Below, one piece after another: positions 36,758-48,783 of a stretch of 64,000 bases of DNA; position 1 is the stretch's first letter, and each line of letters starts with the position of its first letter. Both the position numbers and the translations under genes were made by a program. Under the pieces are notes generated by a model. The model saw only the letters and a program-made list of their open reading frames with translations. It was not told where the DNA came from and made no database searches. Origin of the DNA: Henckelia pumila (taxonomy: Eukaryota; Streptophyta; Magnoliopsida; Lamiales; Gesneriaceae); contig NW_027331831.1 in NCBI RefSeq assembly GCF_033568475.1, positions 8,866,001-8,930,000 on the forward strand. Reading direction: 5' to 3'.

Positions 36758-38235
36758 GGAATTATTTGCACTCAACGCCCATGTGAAATATAAAAAATGT
36801 ACACTTTTTTTTTGTGAAATTTTAATATGCATCTTTAATCCTGACTTTTTAAAAAGTTAGCAAATTCGTCCCTTCAGATGAGTTATTGTTGCGCACGCGC
36901 CCCTCATGCGATTGAGCAAAGATTTTGATATTTTTTTGGCATCAAATACCCTTCTGAAATATTAAAAATACATATTTGACCCCTGTGAAAATACTTTTTA
37001 AATTTATTCAACCCATAATACAAAATTTTTATTAAATCTAATTATAAAATATTTAACAAACACTTTTCGTTTTATTAATTTTATTTTAATTTTAAATTTA
37101 TTATGATTATATAATTATTTTCTAAAAAATATTATTATTTTATCTTATTATCATTATTTTATTAAACTTTCTTTTTGTTTCCAACTTCTCAATTAAAAAT
37201 GCATTCATAAACGAGATTTAAAAATACCTAAAAGTACCAAAATATTAAATCAAAATGATAATTATGAGCATATTAATTTTCAATTTAGGATTATGGATTT
37301 TTGAACCAAAATCTAAATTTTTTAAAATGCATTGCAGAATTTGCATTAAATAATAATACACAATATTTATTAAGATCTAATTATAAAATATTTTTCAAAC
37401 ATTTTTAATTTTATTTATTTTTTATTTTTAATTTAAATTTATATTTTTTAATTAATTTATTTCTAAAAAAATTATTATTTTATCACATTATCATTATTTT
37501 ATCAAATCACTTCGTGTTTTCAACTTTTCCATTAAATATGATTTATAAATAAGGATTTAAATATCTAAAAATAACAAAGTATTAAACCAAATGATAAGTT
37601 CATGAATGTTACTTTTTCGATTTAAAATTATATAAGCATTTTATTTTTTAATTATTTATTACAAATTATGCAATGCATATTCTCAAAAAATTTAAATTTT
37701 GGTTCAATAATATATAGTCCTAAATCGAAAAAACAATATGTTTAAACTTATCGATTTAGTTCAATATTTTGGTACTTGAAATTATTTAAATTATGAATGC
37801 ATGTTTAATGAAAAAGTAAGAAACAAGAAGAAGTTTAATAAAATAATGATAAAAGATAAAATAATAATATTTTTTTAGAAAATAATTATATAATCATAAT
37901 AAATTTAAAATTAAAAATAAAATTAATAAAACAAAAAGTGTTTGCTAAATATTTTATAATTAGATTTTAATAAAAATTGTGTATCATGGGTTGAATAGAT
38001 TTAAAAATTATTTTTACAGGGGTCAAATATGCATTTTTAATATTTCACAGAGGTATTTGGTGCAAAAAAATATCAAAATCTTTGCCCAGTCGCATGAATG
38101 CGCAACAATAACTCATCTGAAGGGGCGAGTGTGCTAATTTTTTAAAAGGTTAGGGCTGAAAATGCATATTAAAATTTCACATGGAAGAAGTGTACATTTT
38201 CAATATTCCACAGGGGTGTTTAATGCAAATAACTC
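36758..38235. mobile_element. Foldback Mutator-like element with very long inverted repeats (1,478 bp)
   Basis: The left arm from 36758 (GGAATTATTTGCACTCAACG) and the reverse complement of the right arm (GAGTTATTTGCATTAAACAC) pair over about 500 bp or more. Shared blocks include AATGTACACTT, TCATCTGA(A/G)GGG in inverse orientation, and TTTGACCCCTGT. A 9-bp duplication TATGTTTTT flanks it (36749-36757 and 38236-38244), as expected for Mutator-like elements. The interior is AT-rich with no transposase. Confidence 0.85.
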
Positions 38236-38261
38236 TATGTTTTTTATTTGCCCTTTTTTCA

Positions 38262-38406
38262 AGGAGCTTCTATGCTCCACCGGGTGTTCTTCACCCGGTG
38301 GATCTTGGCCCTTCATGGGGCATGGGGCTCACAAAAATGTGTGGGCCCCATTCCAATGAAGGACAAATGCTGCACTGGGTGAAGAACACCCGTGTAGCAT
38401 AAAAGC
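38262..38406. mobile_element. GC-rich foldback MITE (145 bp)
   Basis: The left arm GCTTCTATGCTCCACCGGG continues with TGTTCTTCACCCGGTG. The right arm in reverse complement reads GCTTTTATGCTACACGGG, then TGTTCTTCACCCAGTG. The arms span about 45 bp and enclose a GGGGCATGGGG...GGGCCCCATTCC inner pairing. An identical 13-mer TGCCCTTTTTTCA borders both sides (38249-38261 and 38407-38419). Confidence 0.8.
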
Positions 38407-38419
38407 TGCCCTTTTTTCA

Positions 38420-40097
38420 TATGTCAAATAGAATTTTTGGGCTTTAAATATATATAGTAATTGCATTGAACAATGTTAAAAAAAATTATGTACAAGAAAC
38501 ATATCCGTCGAACACTCTAATATATAAATAAATATGCTTTGGCCTTTGTGTCTCTTAACGTGTCCGAATTTTTGAAATAGATAAGTTTTTAATTAAAAAA
38601 TCGCAGTTCAACATTTTCTCGGAAGATATTATATATCGTATAGAGTTTGTTCATTTACAATTTTAACTAATATGTTTTGTAAGCTATTGCGTTAATTTAA
38701 AGGCTTACCTATACATAAAAGATGAACGACCACGAATTCCATCGTTATTCACACTCTTTTTTCTGTTAAATAAACTCCATTTTTTATTTTTATACGTACA
38801 TTAGTTGACAATTATACCCTTATTTTGATTGATCTTATTTTTAGTAAATTAATCAATAGTATTAATTTCTAAGCCAAGTTACTTAAAATATTAACCACTC
38901 AAAATTATCGTGTAATTTGTATCCTTAAATAAATAAAAACCCAAGACAAAAATTAGAAGTATGATTCACTTAACTATTTATTGGTTTTTTTAATTTTAAT
39001 TAACGGATTATTTTATTTATATACAATTATTCTTTGTTTGAAACAAGTAATGTTGCTTGAATTCTGATGTTTTAATATGTTATATTATATATTCAAACGA
39101 AAATAAAAAAATATGTTATTCAATCGTAATATCTTATAAATGATATATTTCTAATAAAAATTTAAAATAATATATCTTGATAAAATTTATAGTTGAAATA
39201 TTTTTCAAATAACACTTTTTCATTAAATAAAATCAACAGATATATATATATATAATTCAATATATTATTTATTATTTATTTACATAAAATTGATAGATTT
39301 AAAATAATAAATTATGTTATAAATATAACGTTGATAGTCATTTGATAGATTTATTAAATATTATAAAAATAATATACATGCAATATTATTTTTAATCACA
39401 AATTGTAACATAATTTTTATTTTTCTAAGTTTTAAATTTTAACAAGTTTTTGATAAATTAAAATTTTTTATATATCAATATCTTACATTTTTTTATGAGT
39501 TTAAGGTTTACCAATATTTTGTGTCATATTAAAATTTGATCTAAAATATGTATAATATCACATTTTTTGATTAAAATATTTTTTTTTGATATTCTATATT
39601 TTATTTAGGTACGATAAATTTTTTTGATAATTTTTAAAAACATTTAATTTTAATTGTCGATATACAAAATTGTATTTGATTTTTTTCTGAAAGTAAATCA
39701 AAATTTTAAAATATAAGAAAAGTTTGTTTAAGAACAAATTTGTTTAATTATAAATTGCATATAAAAAATGGAGTGTAATCAACACTTTTTGGAATGTAAA
39801 TAATATATATATATATAGTTTTGCATTCAACATTTGAAACTGACATAAAATCAGAATCCTTGTGGCCTGAGATCTCCATTGACATAAAAATTGGAAAGAA
39901 ATTCGATATTTAGCTTAGTGTTTTTAAAAGTACAGCTTGGTCTGTAGCGTTGGGCTAAATAGCGTACCGCATAGAACAAACTATTAATCATGTTTGAAAA
40001 TTATTTAATATACTTAATTAAAAATAGAAATATGCTTATTTAATGTCCAAAAACAAAAAATCGTGTGTATTTTTTCAATGAAAAACAAGACACACAG
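38420..40097. other. AT-rich intergenic stretch
   Basis: No gene recognised on either strand. Confidence 0.5.
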
Positions 40098-40829
40098 TTG
40101 TTGGATATTTGACTCAATTTACAAGCAAGTCCATCGAACAAATCCCACGAACATGTTTTTGTTCCTTTTGCGGTCCTCGAAATATTACTAGAATATTTCG
40201 ATCACGATTCACGTGCACACTTTCGAATTACCAGAGAGAATATTTGGTTGTGTGTATTGTGTTGTGAATTCGTTCAATTTCGTGTGTCTTCCAATTGAAG
40301 GATTCTTATATTTATAAGTTTCTCAGTTTTGCCTAACTAGAATTTTAGTCAACCTCAACTTGTAGATGCACTTTGATATATCAAATATTTTATATCAAAT
40401 AATATATTATGTGATAATATTATTAATATATATAATCTTTTAAATATGGTATATCTTAAATACCAAATACATAAAAAAAAATCACAATAATATCCAATAA
40501 CTCCCACTCACACACATTTTGAATAAATGAATATCAGTTGCTTCAACACATTATCTCATACTATAACACATTCTTTTATACAGAGAGTAAAAGCGTGCGA
40601 CCAAACGAGAACAAACAATAAGAAGAATTATATTAAGTCATCGCCAAACTAACATAACTCATCAAACTCCAAATCTCGTTTTATATACCCCAAACCATGT
40701 GGTCGCATCAGACCAAGCATCTCCGACCCCTCATAATTAATATAGAGCATGCTCTGCTCTCTCGATTATGTATCTATGCTCATGACTCTGTCAAGAATAA
40801 ATCTCAACTCAGTCGACCGACCAATGAGC
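40098..40829. mobile_element. Probable relict Copia LTR that received the hAT element
   Basis: A TGTTGGATATTTGACTCAAT start and a later ATATCCAATAACTCCCACTC block resemble plant Copia LTR or leader sequence. The text continues with similar character after the hAT element from 56067, up to perhaps 56340. No second LTR or duplication was found, so this is a tentative reading. Confidence 0.35.
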
Positions 40830-41124
40830 TAGACCTGGCCAAGGGCCGGGTTGGGCCCGGGCCTGGCCCGTGGTCAACGGGTCGGTTAACCGGGTCAACG
40901 AGCCCGACCCAAAACCGGGACTGGACCGGCCACTAGGCGGTTCGGTCCCGATTTTCCCTTAGGAAAACCGGTAACCCGGCGGGTTGGACACGTGGCGCCC
41001 ATCGGGGCACTAGATGATCCAACGACCACTAGCAAGTGGCCGTTGAAACCCGCCCGGCCCGACGGGTCGGCCCGCCGGACCCGCGGGTCAACCGAATTTT
41101 TTTTTATTTTTTAAACCTATTTGT

Positions 41125-41136
41125 TATCTATAAATA
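41125..41136 (+). promoter_or_regulatory. TATA box of the hAT transposase gene
   Basis: TATCTATAAATA lies about 155 bp before the transposase ATG, followed by a pyrimidine-rich CTCTCTTCATTCTCTC leader. Confidence 0.6.
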
Positions 41137-42244
41137 CCCCCCAACCTCTTTTCATTTTGTTTACACAATTCTCTCTTCATTCTCTCTATTCTCAATTCCT
41201 TTTAATTTCTTGAATTATCAAAAATATCAAGTTTCGATTATTTGTTTATTGTCAATTGTTGATTTATTTTCATATTTATACAATTACAAATGTTCGGAGC
41301 GGGATCAAGTCGTAGGGGTGACAAAGGAAAAGGAAAGAAAAAGAGCATCATACCACCCGAGATCGAGTATCCTCAATTCAATGTCGATGGATTTGATCTT
41401 GAATATTCCGATGATGAAATTCAAAAAATTCGACAAAAGGCGCAACAAAGACAACAAGTTGAACAACCACCACCACCACCACGTCATCATGCAAGTCAAG
41501 AAAGTATGAACGATCCGGCGGCCTCTCAAAGACAAACTCGAGCGGTGCCTCGCCCGACATCCGATATCTTCACCAAACACTTCGACAAGGTAACGCTTCC
41601 CTCCGGTGATTTGAAAGCCAAATGCAAATATTGTTCAAAATGTTATAAATTTAAACAAGGAGGTGGTTATGGAACTTTGACGCGGCATATCGAGAAAAAT
41701 CATCCGGTGGAAATTGGTATTGAGCATGGTCAAACTCAAATTCCGGCATTCTCTTCTCAATCGGGAAATGAATCTCAACTATTTAAATATAACGAAGCTA
41801 GATTTAGAGAAGAAACGACTAAATTTTGTGCAGTTGAACAACTTTATTTTAGTTTTAGCGATAAATTATCTTTTGATAATTGGCTTTCTACCAGTGCAAA
41901 GGCTTCTATTAGACGTATTCTAAGAAATAGTCTCAAACGCACAATGAAAAAGTTAGTCGTTGATCAAAAGAAAGAATTAATTAAGGAATTTTATAGTTTG
42001 AATAATAAAGTTTCTTTGTGTTCCGATATTTGGAGTGATCATTGGCAAAGTTGTTCATATATGGGTATTACATGTCATTGGATTGATAATAATTGGAACA
42101 TTCAAAAAAGGTTGCTTGCATATAGATGTTTCAACGAATCACACACGACACAAAATATTTCGCAACTTATATTTGTTATTTTATAAGAATATGGTCTAAC
42201 TACCAAAGTTTTTTCAATGTCTTTTGATAATGCTAGTGCAAATA

Positions 42245-42552
42245 TGTAACACCCAAAAATTCGTCACGTAAATTCGCATGCATAACTAAAGGATTTTATA
42301 ATTTTATAATAATGTGAAAATGTGTTAAATTGTTTTTATGAGTGATTATTTAAATTAATTGATTTATTTGCATGTTTTAAATATTGTTTCGGCATTTAAA
42401 TCTGTATGATGTGATTTATGAATTTATTTGAAAAAGTTTATTTTATGATCGCGTAGGCGGGACTGTGGACGGACGAGATGTTGTTTTCACCCAAAATATT
42501 TTATGAGATTTTTAAGAGCCTTAAAATATTATTTTAAGGTTAGATTTTATGG

Positions 42553-42623
<71 letters not shown>

Positions 42624-44882
42624 GTGTCCATTTTTTATCCAAAATAAGTCATTTTAATGACTTTTAATAACTTTTAAAATTACATTTAATTATTATTACG
42701 GGATTTTCATTATGTACCTAATCTATATTTTTTATTTATGAGTTTTAAATATATTTTATGGTATAATTATCTACTTAGCTTAATTAGTGTAATTTAATTT
42801 ATTTTAACCTAAATTATTCTCCCTAAAACTCTATCCCTATCTCACGCCAAAACTCTCTTAGCCGCCTCCATAAATCTTCAGAAAATTTTCCATCGTCAAG
42901 AACGCATCACACACAATTTTCTTGAAGTTTTTCGGCAAGGATTTTCAAGCCGTTCGTCCCGACGAGCCCGATACGCGTTGATTTCTTTATTTTGGTCCAA
43001 ATCTTCAATAAGGCACGCTTGATTTCCATTCTTGAACACCGTTTAGATCATATTAAACTATTTTTAAGATAAATGATGAGATTTTTGCATGTGTTTCAGA
43101 TTTGAATGACATTCTTCATAGTTCATGCTTGTTTTTCACGTTTTTATGCATATGGCTCGGTTTTGGGCATGTTACATGGCTAGGGACTGTTCGAATTGCT
43201 GCATTATGGTTTGGGGTTGTAACTAGAGTCCTTAAGGTTGGTTTGCCATGGGTTTCAGTCATGGGAGTGGTTGGAAAAGCTGCTGAGCGTGAGGTTCAAA
43301 GGATGGGGGCCGGGGTGGACTGCCGCACAGGCATGTAGGAGGAAGAAGGGTTCGGCCTCTTCTTGCAGGGTCTGGGCTCGAGCCAGGCCTGGTCCATGGG
43401 TTGAACCTAGACCCTGGGTGGTCGAGGAGCTCCGGCCGTTAGTGGCCGGAGCTGGTCAGAAAGTCCAATGATTGTGGACTGCACAGGTTGCGCGGCACTT
43501 TCGGGATTCCCGGAAACGTGGTTCGCTAAGGCTGTATAAGTATCGATTCAAAGCGAGGCATGGCTCGTTTGAACTGCCCAGACGCGGGCTACGTATGGGC
43601 GGTGGAGATCCGGCCATTCGGCGGCCGGAGCTGGCCGACAGCAGGCCATAAAGCCTGCTGCTACACGGCCGATAATAAAGAGAATGGGGGGGGGGGGGGG
43701 AGTCTGTACGTGGGTTGGGAATGTGGGTTTCTTTTATTTATTTATTAATTTGGGTTATGGGTCTTTAGGTGGGCCGGGCTTGGGTTTTGGATATGGGTCC
43801 GGGTCGGGTCACGTCTTGATGGGTCAAATTTAATTTTAGTCCGAGTCTAAATTTTTATTATTTGGGCTTGGATATTTTAATTTAATTAATTAAGAGTTTT
43901 AGTTAATAATTAATGGGTTTGGGCTTGACTTAGTTAATTCATTGGACTAATTTAATGTGTTTTATTAATTATAGAGGTGAGCCCACTAATTTGTCATGGA
44001 CCGTGTGATCCATGAGAATTATTGGGCCAAGTTGAGTCGGGTTTAATAATTTTATCGGCCTAGTTTATAATTAATGGTTAAATAATATTTTTATTAATTA
44101 AATTTTAAGTTAATTAGTTAATGGGCTTAAATTATGTTTTAAGCAAGCTCATTAGTTTCTCATGGGCCTGGGGCCCCATGAAGCTTAATGGGCCAGGTCA
44201 GGTTGGGCTTTTGGTTTTTGGGCCAGTCTAAGAATTTTTTAGTTTTAGTCTAGTGGTCAGCAGCTCGAACAAGTTCTTGGAAAATAAATGTCCGTAAATA
44301 TATATTTAATTCATGCATGCATTTTTATTAGATATATAAGTATGATTTTTAAGAAAATAAATTAAATATATATCAACGGGCAAATTTTCATGAAAATAAA
44401 GAAATAATGAGAATTTTTATGTTCATCCATCATTAAGAATTTTCATGATAAGTTTAAGAGCATGTTATGAAAAATATTTTTATGGAAGTTGAAGTGAAGG
44501 TGGAAAGTAATGTGGTTGGAGGCCGGGATACCTGGGCCCGGTGACCTTCCTAATGATGTATAAGTATGATGAGCTTATGGATCCAGCTGAGAGGGCTGGT
44601 GAAGTGGCAGCACAGAGGTGGAAACCCCACCGCCGCGTACGTTGATTTAAGATTGATCAATCGCTTAGTATGATGCCACCGACATGGATACGGCCTGTTG
44701 AGAACTAAGAAATCATGATAAGTTATTTTATGAGATTTATTAAGTATGATGATACATGTTTAGCATTATGATAAATCAGTATAATTATTTTTATTTCATG
44801 TTTATATGCATATAATTTTAAGATCATGCACGTATATTTATATTCACGTATTTTATATGATGTGTGCTTGTGTGTGGTTTCA
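42245..44882 (+). mobile_element. Solo LTR (2.6 kb, TGTAACACCC family) inside the hAT transposase
   Basis: Starts TGTAACACCCAAAAATTCG and ends GTGTGTGGTTTCA. It is flanked by AAATA on both sides (42240-42244 and 44883-44887), a perfect 5-bp duplication. Removing it with one copy rejoins the transposase frame as ...NASAN|TSSISE.... It is the same family as 8197-11208. No gag, pol, primer site or polypurine tract. It contains (TA)n at 42557-42619. Confidence 0.92.
42557..42619. repeat. (TA)n microsatellite
   Basis: About 31 uninterrupted TA units inside the solo LTR. It is absent from the corresponding part of the related LTR at 8197-11208. Confidence 0.95.
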
Positions 44883-46247
44883 AAATACTTCTAGTATTAG
44901 TGAGCTTATTGAAATATGTAAACCATCACTAGGTGGCAAATTTTTTCATATTAGATGCACATGTCATATTTTAAATTTGTGTGTTCAAGATGGGCTAAAA
45001 AATTTAGGCACACATATTCAACCAATTAGAAACGCTATTCATTATTTATGGATGCACCCCCAAGTTATGAAGCAATGGAAAAAAATTTGTAGAGTAAATG
45101 GTATGAAGCCTAAGCAGTTTGCACGAGAAGTTCCAACTCGTTGGAATTCAACATATAAATTGTTATTATCCTCTTTTGAATATAAAAATTTATTATGTAC
45201 ATTTTTTCATCAATTTGTTCAAGCTCGTGATATTTATTTGTTTTCAAATCAATGAAACATATGCACTAGTATTTGTGAAATTTTTAAAGTTTTTAATGAT
45301 GCTAGTGACCAATTATCCGGTGTTTATTACCCTACTTCGCATTTAGTTTTAACACATTGTTGCAACATTGCTTGTATTTTTCATGAACATGTTAATTCTA
45401 ATGATAGTGCTTTATCTCAATGTATTCTCGTCATGAAAGCAAAATGGGAAAAATATTTTTTGCTCATCCCTGAAATTTTTTTATGTGCTTTTGTTTTAGA
45501 TCCTAGACTTAAATTTGATGACTTAAGCGACATGTTAACATTATATTATGAATCTTTAAAGCCTATTGCGAAAACGATTCCTTCTATCTCATTGATTTTG
45601 TTTAATATTAAAAACTCATTTATTTGATATTTATAATGAATATAACATCAAATATAATGGATAAATTGTTTCACATGAAACACAAGCCACTGCAACTAGT
45701 AATGTTACTTCTAAATTTACTAAAGCACAACTTTTATTAAGGGAACGGACGAAACGTCCAGGAGGATCCTCAAGTTCCAGTCAGGAACTTGAGAATTATT
45801 TTACCACTACTTTTGATTTTAGTGATACAGATGAGGAAAACTTCGACATTTTGAGATGGTGGTTGCAAAAAACACAAATATATCCAATTTTGGCTATAAC
45901 GACAAAAGAAATTTTAGCTTGTTCGGTTTCAACAGTTGCAGTGGATCAAGCATTTAGTATTGGAGGAAATACATTGGACGAGAGACGTTCTAGCTTAAGG
46001 TCGGAAAATTTGGAAGCCCAATGTTTGCTCAATGATTGGTTAAAAGCCGCTACTCGAACACAACATATTCAAAGTGATGAAGAAGACCAACATGATACCA
46101 AAGGAACATCCGGAACTACGACGGGAGGAAATGCGAGTGAAGTAGAATAAAATGTAATAGATTTGTAATATTAAGTCATAAGATATTAAGATGTTGAAAT
46201 TCTAATATATTTTTTATTTAATAAATGTAATAGATTTTTATTATGGA

Positions 46248-47738
46248 TGTAGTAACTCAGAAACCATTTTAAGATAATAATATGTTAAACATGATTAAGG
46301 GTTGGTAATTAATCAATTCCGAGGTTCAGTCGGACTTTAGAATTAAGAATTTAAATTTCATGTTTCTGAGTCAGTTCGGACAATCCGAAGATAACTTCGG
46401 ACGACCCGAACTCGACCATCGGGGGCTCCGAAGGTGATCTTGTTGCCTTCGGAGTTAAGGCACGTTCGGACGATCCGAAGAGGACTTCGGACGGCCCGAA
46501 CTCCCTTGTGCCAAGCAAGCAGGATTACTCAGCATGGTGTTTTGACAAGTGTCGGATTTAGGCCACTTCGGACGACCCGAAGAGACGTTTGGACGGTCCG
46601 AACTTGACGTGTCTCCCATGCAGACAGTGAGTTGGAACGGACGATCCGAACTCAGCTTCGGAGGATCCGAACTCGTCCGGAAATTTTCCTATAAATAGGG
46701 CTCATTCGATTTCATTTTGAAATACGAATTTTCGAGTTTCCTTCTACAGTTATATAGTGTGAGATATACACTTGAGGGCCCTATCGGTTATAATAGAGTT
46801 CTGGAATAACCAAGGTGTGGTTATAGTCATCCGGGACTAGCGACTCCAAAGGGCTAACTACGGACGAATGTATGGTCTGGGAATCTATTTAAGTTTTGGG
46901 AGTACTTATTAGCTTAGTTAAGACTTATAAAACTTGTGTAGTGATACAGTGAACTTTTGAATATAGGCTTGGAACCTAGGATCCTACTTTACTTGAACTA
47001 GCCTACAGGTACGTACACATTGACTGAGATTGCCAGCGAGTATACATGTTTATATGTTGCATTTATTTGGCATTATTATATGGCATGATATATGATTTAC
47101 CGCTTTCTATATTCATATGTCATGTGCATATACACGTTGAGTCTATACCTTGTTATACCTGACTATAGAGCCGCTCAGCTCTATACTCGATAGTCTGTCA
47201 CTGAGAGTACCGCGACGGCGGGGGCATTTATGTCTGTCTACTCTGGTGTACAAGACGAGTGTGGTTACACCCAGAGGTTGATCCGTGCGGTGGCAGCACT
47301 CATGTGGCGCCGGTACTGAGCATGATTTTCGGATGACCCGTTACCAGTCATCATGTTGCATGCATCATATATTTACGTGTACTCATGTTTATGTACTGAG
47401 CGTTAGCGCTCACGTCCTAGTTGTTATCTTGGACACCCTATTACATGGGGCAGGTCGCAGGATGGACGGAGCTGATAGTTCAAGGCAGGACTAGGAAGCA
47501 GGAGCCTTGAGAATTTTATTATACAGCAGGATTCGATATAGCTGTATAATGTTTACTGTTTAAGTTTTCGATTTGGTTGTATCACTACAGATTTAAGCCT
47601 GGATTTTATTACTCAGCTGATATGTATTTTATGGTTTTGTTTCCGCATGTTTTACTCTGTTAAGTTATTTTGTTGTATTAAGTTTAATGTATGCTATTAG
47701 TTGCCAGTTAGTAGGTGATACCATGCAGGGTCACTACA
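46248..47738 (+). repeat. 5' LTR of the Gypsy element
   Basis: TG...CA, 1,491 bp. A TATA box (CCTATAAATAGGG, 46690-46702) follows a palindrome array at about 46370-46680. Confidence 0.93.
46370..46680. repeat. Array of imperfect palindromes in the LTR U3
   Basis: The 15-bp word TTCGGACGATCCGAA and variants (TTCGGACAATCCGAA, TTCGGACGGCCCGAA, TTCGGACGACCCGAA, TTTGGACGGTCCGAA, TTCGGAGGATCCGAA) occur about eight times just upstream of the TATA box. The array is repeated in the 3' LTR at about 54411-54695. Confidence 0.85.
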
Positions 47739-47756
47739 TTTTTGGTATTAGAGCAT
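47739..47756 (+). other. Primer-binding site of the Gypsy element
   Basis: TTTTTGGTATTAGAGCAT directly follows the 5' LTR. TGGTATTAGAGC differs at one base from TGGTATCAGAGC, the initiator-Met tRNA primer site common in plants. Confidence 0.8.
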
Positions 47757-47847
47757 GCTTAGATTTTGGGATTAGTAATTGGGATTTAGTTTAGTCTTGA
47801 GTAATTCTTGCGCATTTGGGATTTTAATGTGCAATTCTTTTCAGGAT

Positions 47848-48783
47848 ATGGCTGACGAGAGTCACGGTAGTGTTGGCCAGGGAGGTGGTCATCATCATCG
47901 TCACCATCATCATCAGGATGATCGACATCATCTTCATGAGGGTAGACGTCGCTACACTATCAATAAGTTCATGCAAGTAGGACCGAAACCCTTGGTGGGA
48001 GGCGAGAATCCTGAACAATCTAGAAGCTGGATGTCTAAACTCGAGAGTACTTTTCGAGCTTTCGATTGCACTGAGGAGCAGAAGCTGGAAGTTCTAGAAT
48101 TTGTTCTAGAGGATCGAGCACGTTTTTGGTGGGATGCCAAGGCTGCTCAGGCATGTACTGAGAGAGGACAGGTGACTTGGGGGGATTTCTGTCGGGAGTT
48201 CCAGAAACTGTATTTTCCTCCGGCTGTTCGCCAAGCACGATCTATGGAGTTGCTTACTCTGAGGCAAGGATCAATGACTATTGATCAATATCAGCAACGA
48301 TTTCTTGATCTGCTACCTTTCAGTCCTCATATCAATGAGAGTGATGCGTCGAAGTATGATATCTTTTTACAAGGTTTGAACCAAGATATCTACTCTCAGG
48401 TTGTCGTCTGTGATGACCCGGTATCTTTTGAGACTTTGGTGAACCGTTGCCGTCTTGTGGAGACTAGCAACAGGCGGGCACAGTTGATGATGCCAGGACA
48501 GCCTAGTGGATCTTTTGAGCCTCGAGCTCAATCTGTTGTGCAATCTGTACCTACGTCTTCTTCTACTCCTAGTACTTTATCTGGTTCTCGTGATTCACGA
48601 GGTACATTTCATTTTGGAAAGAAGAAGAAGAAGAAGGAGGAATTTTGTAGCTATTGTGGAGGGAAGCATCCTGCAGCTTCATGTCGGAGAGCTACTGGTG
48701 CTTGTTATATTTGTGGTCAGCAGGGACATCTACGGAGAGATTGTCCTCAGCGTATGAGTTTTGCTAGTGGATCGGGATCCTAG
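47848..48783 (+). CDS. Gypsy gag with retrotransposon gag domain and zinc knuckles
   Basis: Starts MADESHGSVGQGGG and carries a His-rich stretch. It then holds the gag domain (ARFWWDAKAAQACTERGQVT, WGDFCREFQKLYFPP, LRQGSMTIDQYQQRFLDLLP) and two C-terminal Cys/His knuckles, CSYCGGKHPAASC and CYICGQQGHLRRDC. It makes the particle shell and binds RNA (known of the family). It ends at a TAG (48781-48783). In related elements the frame often runs on into protease, so the stop may be native or a mutation. Confidence 0.85.
   Translation: MADESHGSVGQGGGHHHRHHHHQDDRHHLHEGRRRYTINKFMQVGPKPLVGGENPEQSRSWMSKLESTFRAFDCTEEQKLEVLEFVLEDRARFWWDAKAAQACTERGQVTWGDFCREFQKLYFPPAVRQARSMELLTLRQGSMTIDQYQQRFLDLLPFSPHINESDASKYDIFLQGLNQDIYSQVVVCDDPVSFETLVNRCRLVETSNRRAQLMMPGQPSGSFEPRAQSVVQSVPTSSSTPSTLSGSRDSRGTFHFGKKKKKKEEFCSYCGGKHPAASCRRATGACYICGQQGHLRRDCPQRMSFASGSGS

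Larger units (their letters stand above)
41290..46150 (+). pseudogene. hAT transposase (RICESLEEPER/ZBED-like), disrupted
   Basis: The frame begins MFGAGSSRRGDKGKGKK at 41290. It carries a BED zinc finger (CKYCSKCYK, then LTRHIEKNH, C2H2) at about residues 105-140 and the catalytic-core region SLCSDIWSDHWQSCSYMGIT. A TAA at 42184-42186 interrupts it. It continues as EYGLTTKVFSMSFDNASAN up to the solo LTR at 42245 and resumes at about 44886 with TSSISELIEICKP, then CTCHILNLCVQDGL and REVPTRWNSTYKLL. A TGA at 45253-45255 and later frame changes follow. The dimerisation region ILACSVSTVAVDQAFSIGG, then RSSLRSENLEAQCLLNDWL, ends at a stop near 46150. The family is certain; the gene is dead in this copy from stops as well as the insertion. 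Confidence 0.9.

Noticed and set aside
44806..44886. An N-terminal extension of the second transposase piece
   Set aside because: These codons are the end of the solo LTR; the true gene resumes at about 44886.
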